Of a DNA stretch of 64,000 bases, positions 43,367-50,801 are shown one piece after another. Below the pieces are notes generated by a model that worked only from the letters and a program-made list of their open reading frames with translations, had not been told where the DNA came from and did no database searches. The DNA is taken from contig JBASOM010000011.1 of assembly GCA_049658265.1 (NCBI GenBank), positions 1 through 64,000 on the forward strand, written 5' to 3'. Source of the stretch: DTU063 sp001512695. GTDB taxonomy: Bacteria; Bacillota; Thermosediminibacteria; Thermosediminibacterales; Tepidanaerobacteraceae. The first letter of the stretch is position 1, and every line of letters begins with the position of its first letter. The position numbers were made by a program, and so were the translations under genes.

Positions 43367-45196
43367 TTAATCTTTAATCAACATCTTGATAATTTTCCAC
43401 TTTTTGCCTATTTTATAAAGTTCAGCCCTAAAGCCTATTTTGTCTGTGACGAAAATATAATCTCCCATAAGGGTAATCTTTTCATTGGAATTGTGGTAGT
43501 AACTTACATCGGTAGTCACATTTTGCTCCCAATTTTGCAGACCCTGTCCTTCCATTATAAGGCGGCACTTAGCAAAGTCCCTTTCCAATTGAGACAGGAC
43601 GTTGTCGGGTTTAAGATCATTTACATAATACAAAATGTTTAATAGCAATTCCCTATCAAGGCTTTCAAAGGCCACATTCAATTTTTCCATAAGCTTAATA
43701 TAATCACTTTCACCTTCAGGAAGTACGGGTAGAGCCGAATTATACAGCCATTGAAATTCTACGGGACTGTCAGGTAACTGTTCGGCTGCATAAAAACCGT
43801 ACAAGTCCTTCATATTTTGCATAGAACCCAAAAATACTGACGTCCTCTCAGGCGGCCATATGGTGTCGAATTCCGAGTAATTCATCTTGTCATATATGAC
43901 ACCCGAAATATAATCGAGCTTACCGTCCATTACGAGAATCATGCCCCTGTCCACAGGATTGCCCCATAGCCCATCGGTAGCTTCCACCTTGCCGCCATTT
44001 TCAAGGCTGTATATAATACCGTCTTCATCACTTACGCTTTTGCTGAGCTCAAAAGTAAAGTATATGGGCTTTGAACCCCCTAACAGTCTACCCTTGCCCC
44101 GTATTAAGCCCGGTTTTGCGTATACAATTTCTTCCTTTGACGGACTGAGATTATCAATTAGCAGCTTTATATTTTTTAAATTGTTCTCCTTCCCGTAGAC
44201 CCGGGCACCTTCCGTCTGGTAAATAAAACCTTCTCTTGTAATTTCCGGCTTGTGCCAGGGCATGAGAGCATTGATGTAACCAATCTTCCTTATAAAGGTG
44301 GGCATTCCTACTACGGTGGTCAGCAAAAGCAAAACTATAGCGGTATTTACTATTGACTTGCCATATCCCCTGATATGCTCCCGGGGTCTTTCGGCAACGG
44401 GTTCCTTCATAACTTCGTAATTAAAAAAATACATGATGGCATATATGATTCCAGTCCCCACAATAGGCCATACCAATAAGGCTAAAATCAATGCCGAGGC
44501 ACCGAGCCACTGTAAGAGCAATGCAAATAGGCTATTTATAATTATAATCACTAGCAACCTTCCGAAAAAATAGCTGAAATGCTTGAAAAAGACCTTCGGT
44601 GCTGCTGCCAAGGCCTCAAAAAAGCCGTAATCCTCCATCACCATTATGCTGGGTAAAAAAATAAAGAGAATTTTTAATAAGAAGAGCAGAATATTAACTC
44701 TTGATGAATCAAGAAAGACCCTTGATGACAAAGCAAGCAGGTAGTAGAAAAGGAGCATGATAAAAAACCTGGGGCCGTAGTACCATGCAAATTGTGTGAA
44801 GGCCTTAAGACTGGGGCTGCGGTATCTAAAACCATCTTTAATGGTCCCGTAAAAGCCGCCGCTAAGGAGGCCCCTTAAAAAAAGAAAAGCCCCTAAAGCA
44901 AGCATGGCCTCCCATGATTTATTGTAAAAGCTTAAACCGCTTTTGGAAATGTGTTCGAGTAGGCCTAAACTCTGCACGGAGGGCAACAGGGAAGGCGGTA
45001 CAAATGGAAGACTTGTCTCATTTATTTGCAATGACAAAAGTCCGAAGCTCTCATGCAGATAGAGGTTATAGCCCAAAAATCTGCTCATGTATAAAACACT
45101 TATCTTGAATAAATCTGCAAACAGTGGGACCAATGTGACAGGCCATAATCTCGCTAAGGTATTTATGAAATCTGAATTTGCGTTAATCCTGAACAA
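43367..45196 (-). CDS. large membrane protein with extracytoplasmic C-terminal domain, unknown
   Basis: A 609-residue protein. The first 300 residues hold about seven hydrophobic segments (for example MLALGAFLFLRGLLSGG, NILLFLLKILFIFLPSIMV, LVIIIINSLFALLL, SIVNTAIVLLLLTTVV). The remaining 300 residues are soluble, with YDKMNYSEFDTIWPPERTSV and a C-terminal NTF2-like-looking tail (DYIFVTDKIGFRAELYKIG). It starts with TTG behind GGGGAGGAGG. I recognise no family. The layout suggests a cell-envelope protein whose outer part binds something. Confidence 0.78.
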   Translation of the reverse strand: MFRINANSDFINTLARLWPVTLVPLFADLFKISVLYMSRFLGYNLYLHESFGLLSLQINETSLPFVPPSLLPSVQSLGLLEHISKSGLSFYNKSWEAMLALGAFLFLRGLLSGGFYGTIKDGFRYRSPSLKAFTQFAWYYGPRFFIMLLFYYLLALSSRVFLDSSRVNILLFLLKILFIFLPSIMVMEDYGFFEALAAAPKVFFKHFSYFFGRLLVIIIINSLFALLLQWLGASALILALLVWPIVGTGIIYAIMYFFNYEVMKEPVAERPREHIRGYGKSIVNTAIVLLLLTTVVGMPTFIRKIGYINALMPWHKPEITREGFIYQTEGARVYGKENNLKNIKLLIDNLSPSKEEIVYAKPGLIRGKGRLLGGSKPIYFTFELSKSVSDEDGIIYSLENGGKVEATDGLWGNPVDRGMILVMDGKLDYISGVIYDKMNYSEFDTIWPPERTSVFLGSMQNMKDLYGFYAAEQLPDSPVEFQWLYNSALPVLPEGESDYIKLMEKLNVAFESLDRELLLNILYYVNDLKPDNVLSQLERDFAKCRLIMEGQGLQNWEQNVTTDVSYYHNSNEKITLMGDYIFVTDKIGFRAELYKIGKKWKIIKMLIKD

Positions 45197-45264
45197 CTCT
45201 TTTGGCCTCCTCCCCTTTTTAATCTTATATTAAATTCCTTTGCCTAGCAATAGTGTTTAAAAAC

Positions 45265-45307
45265 AAAAATGGCATTCGGATGCTCTAAAACACCGAATGC
45301 CATTTTT
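45265..45307. terminator. Bidirectional terminator after the small Cys-rich gene
   Basis: A 15-bp perfect stem AAAAATGGCATTCGG / CCGAATGCCATTTTT with a T-rich tail on both strands. It isolates the small gene at 45322 from the membrane-protein gene. Confidence 0.88.
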
Positions 45308-45321
45308 GCTTTTATAATATT

Positions 45322-45495
45322 TTAATAAATGCTGTTTAAGATGTCTTGTGCCTTTTCACAGTGGCCGACCTGCCAATTAACGCAATTCTTACAGGTATCG
45401 TATTGGGTTACGTAATCGGCAGGATATCTATAAGTGTTGCCTTTTTTATATGTTTTGCATAATTTTGCTACAACAATAGTTTGCTCCGGGCTCAA
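45322..45495 (-). CDS. small Cys-rich protein (57 aa), unknown
   Basis: A short gene supported by a TTG start (MSPEQTIVVAKLC) behind GGAGGGG, an extended -10 promoter just upstream and a strong terminator just after. It carries four Cys (13, 35, 38 and 46), three of them in YDTCKNCVNWQVGHC, plus a His, suggesting a zinc or iron-sulfur site. It has no signal peptide. Family unknown. It is monocistronic, between ogg and the large membrane protein. Confidence 0.72.
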   Translation of the reverse strand: MSPEQTIVVAKLCKTYKKGNTYRYPADYVTQYDTCKNCVNWQVGHCEKAQDILNSIY

Positions 45496-45528
45496 GTTTA
45501 TCCCCTCCGCTAGCTTTTTGACACTATT

Positions 45529-45537
45529 ATTATAGCA
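45529..45537 (-). promoter_or_regulatory. Extended -10 promoter of the small Cys-rich gene
   Basis: TGCTATAAT on the minus strand (TG-n-TATAAT). A clear -35 is not visible, as is common with extended -10 promoters. It lies 34 bases before the TTG start. Confidence 0.6.
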
Positions 45538-45578
45538 TATTTACCTGTAATTGTGCTATACTTTATGAGATTTTATCT

Positions 45579-46436
45579 TTATTTTACTATATCCTGCCCG
45601 CGATTTCGCGAATAGTAGAAAAGATACTGCTGCACAAAACCTGCAATCTCACCGAATCTATCTTCTGCAAACTTCTGGAGCTTTGCAAGGGGGGTCTTTT
45701 TGTCGTCAAAGTACATGTGCTGGAGTATTCTCTGTATCCATACATCAATGGGAAAGGCATCAAATTTTCTCATGGAGTAAAGCATTATGCAATCGGCCAC
45801 TTTCCTGCCAACTCCCGGCAGGGTCACAAGCTTTGCTCGAACCTCTTGTGTAGGTTTTTTATTTAAGTTGTAAATATCGAGTTGGCCATCGGCTATAATT
45901 TTGGCCGTTTCGATAATATAGCGTGCCCTATAGCCGCATTTTGTACACTTTAATTCGTCCTCTGAAACACCGGCCAAGATTTCCGGTGAGGGAAATTTGT
46001 AGTACATTTTACCTTTGTAATTAATGGGCTCGCCATAGGCTCTACATATACTCTCAATGGTGTTTTTTATATTCCTGATGTGATTGTTTGCCGAAATGAT
46101 GAAGGATATCGTGGTCTCCCATGGATCCTGATAAAGAATTCTGTAGCCGCTGCTGAAACCGACGACCGGGATAAGCTCTTTAAATTTTAGCATTTCCATT
46201 TCTAGTTCATTGTAGTTTCTGTTTAAGTCCAGATATTCTTTTATAAACTGGATTATATCATCTTCTCCATTTGATTCGATGACCAGTCCATCGCCCTTTT
46301 GCGAGATTTCAAATACAGAGTCTCCTACTACACCAATATACGCTCCATCTTCCTGCAAATTCCATCGAAAAGCCTGACCGCCATCCGCTATTTTTTGAAA
46401 ATTGAAGGGATGAATATCCTTTAATACCGTTCTCAT
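45579..46436 (-). CDS. ogg: 8-oxoguanine DNA glycosylase (OGG1-like)
   Basis: Base-excision repair enzyme removing 8-oxoguanine, with lyase activity. An N-terminal OGG domain (QAFRWNLQEDGAYIGVVGDS) is joined to a HhH-GPD domain. The catalytic Lys212 is in LPGVGRKVADC and Asp231 in AFPIDVW, the same spacing as in human OGG1. FISANNHIRNIK and CGYRARYI also match the OGG1 type. The 285 residues include no C-terminal iron-sulfur cluster. It has no obvious operon partner. Confidence 0.92.
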   Translation of the reverse strand: MRTVLKDIHPFNFQKIADGGQAFRWNLQEDGAYIGVVGDSVFEISQKGDGLVIESNGEDDIIQFIKEYLDLNRNYNELEMEMLKFKELIPVVGFSSGYRILYQDPWETTISFIISANNHIRNIKNTIESICRAYGEPINYKGKMYYKFPSPEILAGVSEDELKCTKCGYRARYIIETAKIIADGQLDIYNLNKKPTQEVRAKLVTLPGVGRKVADCIMLYSMRKFDAFPIDVWIQRILQHMYFDDKKTPLAKLQKFAEDRFGEIAGFVQQYLFYYSRNRGQDIVK

Positions 46437-46550
46437 GCAACCCTCTCCATTCTAAAAACTATCCGTCCTCAAAGAACAGAACTTATCGACAAGGACCTAA
46501 CCAAACACTCGATTGGAGACTCTCTCAGTTCTCGGGAAGCTTCCAGCTTG

Positions 46551-46591
46551 CCAAAAAACAGCTTCCAAAAAACTTGGAAGCTGTTTTTTTA
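46551..46591. terminator. Terminator after the nitroreductase gene
   Basis: ACAGCTTCC / GGAAGCTGT with T-runs on both sides (TTTTTT on minus, TTTTTTT on plus). It lies right after the nitroreductase stop. Confidence 0.85.
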
Positions 46592-46593
46592 CT

Positions 46594-47094
46594 TCAATAT
46601 TTCTCCCATCTGACAACTTCATTTAGTATCTTTTTCGGCCTGCTGGCACTTTTATCGGAATAACCCAGGGAAATGAGCGATATTAATTTATACTTCTCAG
46701 GAACTCCCAAGAGCTCCCTAATGTCTTCACTGTACGGCCTTTCATATCCTGCAACCCAACAAGAGTCGACACCGTACGCCTTGGCTGCTATAATCATGTT
46801 TTGAGTTGCGGCACATCCGTCTTCCACAAGAAACTTACTATCTCTCTCGCAAAAAACGCTTATGCAGGCAGCTGCATTTGCGATGAATTTACCGTAAAGG
46901 GCGAGTTTAGCTATCCCTTCTTTTATTTCTTTTTCCGTAGAGACTACAAACAACCATGGCTGAATATTTCTTGCGCTAGGCGCAAGGCGGCCGCAGTCTA
47001 GAATGTCTTCCAGCACTTCCCTAGGTATGGGTTTGGGAAGGTACTCCCTAATGCTCCTCCGTTCCTTTATGACCCTAATTAGGTCATGTGCCAC
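46594..47094 (-). CDS. nitroreductase family protein
   Basis: FMN-dependent oxidoreductase of the nitroreductase fold. The FMN-binding motif RRSIREYLPKPIP opens the protein; GRLAPSARNIQPWLFVV and LISLISLGYSDKSASRPKK carry the remaining FMN contacts. At 166 residues it is a short form typical of clostridia. Electron donor and substrate are unknown. It lies 16 bases downstream of ileS and may be read through from it. Confidence 0.9.
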   Translation of the reverse strand: MAHDLIRVIKERRSIREYLPKPIPREVLEDILDCGRLAPSARNIQPWLFVVSTEKEIKEGIAKLALYGKFIANAAACISVFCERDSKFLVEDGCAATQNMIIAAKAYGVDSCWVAGYERPYSEDIRELLGVPEKYKLISLISLGYSDKSASRPKKILNEVVRWEKY

Positions 47095-47110
47095 AAGACA
47101 TCACTCCTCT

Positions 47111-50100
47111 TTAAGCTTTTTTTACACTTATCGTGACCTTATGGTCGTTTAAATCCCATTCCCTTGTGTAGCCATCTTCAGCTAGTGAAGTTTCAATTGC
47201 TAGGGCCAGAGTGTCCGCCTTTATCTCTTCACCGTGGACTTCCAGCACTTTTGCTATGGTTTCGTCTCCGACGCAGTATAGATATATCTTGTCTTCAACT
47301 TCAAAGCCAGCTTCTTTACGCATGTTCTGTATTTTGCTAACTAATTCCCTAGCGATGCCTTCTAACAAGAGTTCGGGAGTTATCGTGGTATCGAGCACCA
47401 CGTAATAGCCTCCTTCGCCTTCAGCACAGAAGCCTTCCTTGTCAAACGCCCTGATATCAAGCTCATTTTCCAGTATCGTTATATCTTGGCCATCAACCCG
47501 GATGGTAACTTGGCCATTTTTCCTGGCATCGGCCAACAGTTCGGTAGCTTTGGCGGAAGAAATTGCCTTGGCTATTGCCGACATGAGTTTTCCGTATTTG
47601 GGACCGAGCAAGTCGAATCTGGGTTTGACAATATACGTGAAATACTCTTCTGCTACATCTATATATTCTATTTCCTTGATATTTAATTCCTCTTTGATGA
47701 TATCAGATAGGTCCATTATCAATTCTTTATCATCAAAGTTTCTAAGCTGCACCATCATCTTTTGAAGTGGCTGACGGTTTTTGATTTTACCCTTGTTTCT
47801 GGCAGCCCTGCCCAATTCTACTATCTTTCTGGCCAGTTTCATCTTGTGCTCCAGTGTCTCATCAATAAGTTCCTCGTTTATTTCCGGATAATCGCAGAGG
47901 TGAATGCTATGGTCTGCATCGGGGTAAACCGACCGGACTAAATTCTGGTATATCTCTTCGGTAACAAAGGGCACAAAGGGTGCCGCCATTTTTATAAAGC
48001 TGACCAAGGCCTCATACAAGGTCAAATATGCCGCTATCTTATCATCGTCCATTTCGGATTTCCAGTAGCGTTCCCGTGAGCGACGCACGTACCAGTTGCT
48101 GATGTCGTCGATGAGGGATTCCAATGTCCGTGCGGCGCCGGTGATATCCAGATTGTCCAAATCCCGCCGCACCTTTTTATTTGTGCTGTTGACCTTTGAC
48201 AGCAACCAGCGGTCCATCTCGCTCCTGTTGTTATAAGCCATATCGTACTTTTTGGGGTCGAAGCCATCGATATTGGCGTACAGCACGAAGAAGGAATATA
48301 CGTTCCACAGGGTTCCCAGGAACCTGCGCTGGGATTCACTTACAGCATCCTGGTAAAAGCGGCTGGGACTCCAGGGAGGACTTGCCGAGTACAGGTACCA
48401 GCGCATGGCATCGGCACCCTGTTCGTTTAGTACCTTCCATGGGTCTAGAACATTGCCCTTATGCTTGCTCATCTTTATTCCGTGCTCATCCAAGACATGA
48501 CCCATTACCAGACAATTCTTATATGGAGATTTGTCAAAGAGCAGAGTTGAGATTACCAAGAGGCTGTAAAACCATCCCCTAGTCTGGTCAATGGCCTCGG
48601 AGATAAAATCTGCCGGAAAATGTTTTTCAAAGTAATCCTTGTTTTCAAAGGGATAATGAAATTGAGCAAAGGGCATGGCACCGGAGTCGAACCAGCAGTC
48701 GATAACCTCGGGTACCCGCTTCATGTCGCCGCTGCATTTAGGACATTTAAGGATAACATCATCCACATAGGGCTTGTGAAGTTCTATATCTTCAATAGCT
48801 TCCTTGCTCATGTCTTTTAATTCCTGGATACTACCTACTGCATGCTGGCAGCCGCAATCATCGCATACCCAGATATTAAGCGGCGTTCCCCAATATCTCT
48901 CCCTGCTCAAACACCAGTCTATGACGTTTTCAAGGAAATTCCCAAAGCGGCCATCACGAATGTGCTCGGGATGCCAATTTATCCCCTTGTTTATTTCAAG
49001 GAGCTTATCCCTTATTGCAGTGGTCTTTATAAACCAGCTGCTGCGCCCGTAGTACAAAAGGGGAGTGTCGCAGCGCCAGCAGAAGGGATAGGTGTGCTTG
49101 TATCTTTCCGATTTATAAAGAATGCTGCGGTTCCTCAGATCTTTCAGTATGCCCTTGTCTGCCTCTTTGACGAAGACACCTGACCAGGGAGCTACTTCCT
49201 CGGTGAATTTACCTTCGGCGTCGACAGGCTGAACAACCGGCAAATCATATTTTTGGCCGATGAGGGAGTCATCTTCACCAAAAGCAGGAGCTATGTGCAC
49301 TATGCCGGTTCCTTCATCTAGGCTTACGAAATCTGCCGTCACAACGTAGAAGGCCCTGTCTTTTTCATCTTCAAAGAATGGGAATACCGGTTCATACTTG
49401 ATTGAAGCTAATTTGCTCCCGGGGAAACTCTCTAAAAGGGTGTACTCGCCATCTAATACTCCCAGCCTGCTTTCTGCCAGAATCAGTTTTTCGCCATTGT
49501 GCTCTACCTTAACGTAAGTGTAATTGTCTTTAACCGCTAGGGCAACATTGGACGGCAAGGTCCAGGGCGTCGTGGTCCACACGAGAAAATATGTGTCTTC
49601 CTCTCCTGCAAGCGGAAATTTAACAAATATGGAGGGATCTTCTACTTCTTTATATCCTTGTGCAACCTCGTGGCTGGAAAGGGATGTTCCGCAGCGGGGG
49701 CAATAGGGGACGACTTTATTTCCCTTGTACAGCAGGCCCTTCTCCCAAATACTTTTAAGGGCCCACCAGACCGATTCGATGTAAGTGTTATGATAGGTAA
49801 CATAGGGATCGTCCATGTCGATCCAAAAGCCGACTCGCTCGGTCATCTTGCGCCATTCTTGTTCGTAAGTAAATACGCTGGCCTTGCACTTTTTTATAAA
49901 TTCTTCTACGCCGTATTCTTCAATTTCGGGCTTGCCGCTGATGCCCAGTTGTTTTTCCACTTCAAGTTCTACGGGAAGGCCATGGGTATCCCATCCTGCC
50001 TTTCTGTCTACCCTGTGGCCGGTCATGGTCTTGTACCTTGGAATCAAGTCTTTTACCACCCGTGTGAGGACGTGGCCTGCATGGGGCAGTCCGTTGGCAG

Positions 50101-50245
50101 TGGGAGGCCCTTCATAAAAAACGTAATTGGGCGCATCCTTGCGATTTTCTATGCTCTTTTTAAATACTTGCTCCCTATTCCAAAAATCTAGGATTTTCTC
50201 TTCAATAGGAACGAAATTCATCGTGGGTTCAACTTTTTTAAACAT
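47111..50245 (-). CDS. ileS: isoleucyl-tRNA synthetase (type 2-like)
   Basis: Class I synthetase that charges tRNA-Ile. The HIGH motif appears as PHAGH in GPPTANGLPHAGHVLTR, and the KMSKS loop as KMSKHKGN. A CP1 editing domain (VWTTTPWTLPSN) and an anticodon-binding domain are present. The 1044 residues and the GLPHAGH context resemble the eukaryote-like type 2 enzymes, which in general tolerate mupirocin (family knowledge; not tested here), rather than the type 1 enzyme of Bacillus. ATG 50245 is used, six bases after AGGAGG. It is controlled by the T-box at 50353-50600. Confidence 0.95.
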   Translation of the reverse strand: MFKKVEPTMNFVPIEEKILDFWNREQVFKKSIENRKDAPNYVFYEGPPTANGLPHAGHVLTRVVKDLIPRYKTMTGHRVDRKAGWDTHGLPVELEVEKQLGISGKPEIEEYGVEEFIKKCKASVFTYEQEWRKMTERVGFWIDMDDPYVTYHNTYIESVWWALKSIWEKGLLYKGNKVVPYCPRCGTSLSSHEVAQGYKEVEDPSIFVKFPLAGEEDTYFLVWTTTPWTLPSNVALAVKDNYTYVKVEHNGEKLILAESRLGVLDGEYTLLESFPGSKLASIKYEPVFPFFEDEKDRAFYVVTADFVSLDEGTGIVHIAPAFGEDDSLIGQKYDLPVVQPVDAEGKFTEEVAPWSGVFVKEADKGILKDLRNRSILYKSERYKHTYPFCWRCDTPLLYYGRSSWFIKTTAIRDKLLEINKGINWHPEHIRDGRFGNFLENVIDWCLSRERYWGTPLNIWVCDDCGCQHAVGSIQELKDMSKEAIEDIELHKPYVDDVILKCPKCSGDMKRVPEVIDCWFDSGAMPFAQFHYPFENKDYFEKHFPADFISEAIDQTRGWFYSLLVISTLLFDKSPYKNCLVMGHVLDEHGIKMSKHKGNVLDPWKVLNEQGADAMRWYLYSASPPWSPSRFYQDAVSESQRRFLGTLWNVYSFFVLYANIDGFDPKKYDMAYNNRSEMDRWLLSKVNSTNKKVRRDLDNLDITGAARTLESLIDDISNWYVRRSRERYWKSEMDDDKIAAYLTLYEALVSFIKMAAPFVPFVTEEIYQNLVRSVYPDADHSIHLCDYPEINEELIDETLEHKMKLARKIVELGRAARNKGKIKNRQPLQKMMVQLRNFDDKELIMDLSDIIKEELNIKEIEYIDVAEEYFTYIVKPRFDLLGPKYGKLMSAIAKAISSAKATELLADARKNGQVTIRVDGQDITILENELDIRAFDKEGFCAEGEGGYYVVLDTTITPELLLEGIARELVSKIQNMRKEAGFEVEDKIYLYCVGDETIAKVLEVHGEEIKADTLALAIETSLAEDGYTREWDLNDHKVTISVKKA

Positions 50246-50350
50246 CTGCATCCTCCTGTCCTAAGTTAACTTAGAGAAAAATCTATACTTAAATCCTTAC
50301 CGCTAAGAGCCCGCCCGAAAACTTGCGGTATCATCCTGGCAATTCAGAGA

Positions 50351-50600
50351 TAAAAAAAATCCCGTCCTAAAAGGGACGAGATTGCTCCCGCGTTACCACC
50401 CAAATAGTAAAAGACAAAGAATCGCCTTTTACCTCTTCATTAGGATAACGGCTAGGTGCCGGCTGCTTCTACTCCCGCGGTTTCAAAGCAGCACTCAGGG
50501 GAGATCTTCAGTCACCATCACCTATCGGGCTTCCACCATCCCCGATTCGCTTAAAGGCTTCCTGATGCCTACTGGCCCCATCATCGCTTTGCTTGCTGTT
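50351..50600 (-). promoter_or_regulatory. T-box leader with isoleucine specifier and terminator, for ileS
   Basis: The T-box GGGTGGTAACGCGG lies near 50388-50401. The terminator AATCTCGTCC / GGACGGGATT, followed by TTTTTTTT, is at 50351-50383. Stem I shows GGTGGAAGCCCG and then CTGAAGATCTCCCCTGAG, in which the specifier is ATC (Ile). Uncharged tRNA-Ile should allow read-through into ileS. Confidence 0.95.
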
Positions 50601-50624
50601 AAGTTAACAAATTATTTCTTTATT

Positions 50625-50653
50625 ATGATATATTATTTAATACGCAATGTCAA
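50625..50653 (-). promoter_or_regulatory. sigma-A promoter of the ileS T-box leader
   Basis: -35 TTGACA (50648-50653), 17-bp spacer, -10 TATCAT (50625-50630) on the minus strand, upstream of T-box stem I. Confidence 0.8.
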
Positions 50654-50717
50654 CGATTTTCCCGTAGCAGTTGGAAGCACATGGTTTTTTCCCACAGTTT
50701 TAATATGTTTTTATGTG

Positions 50718-50726
50718 TGATATAAT
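50718..50726 (+). promoter_or_regulatory. Extended -10 promoter of the PBP gene
   Basis: TGATATAAT (TG-n-TATAAT) on plus, about 75 bases before the PBP start. No strong -35 is visible. Confidence 0.55.
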
Positions 50727-50801
50727 GTTTTTATCCGAAAGATTTTATGCTTTTCCCGAAATTCACATTAACCCATTTACAGGAGGATCGGGGGACTAAT
50801 A

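Noticed and set aside
50431..50470. Fifth copy of the GGTGCC palindrome at CTAGGTGCCGGCTGC
   Set aside because: It is part of the ileS T-box stems and lacks the GGCACCTA half.
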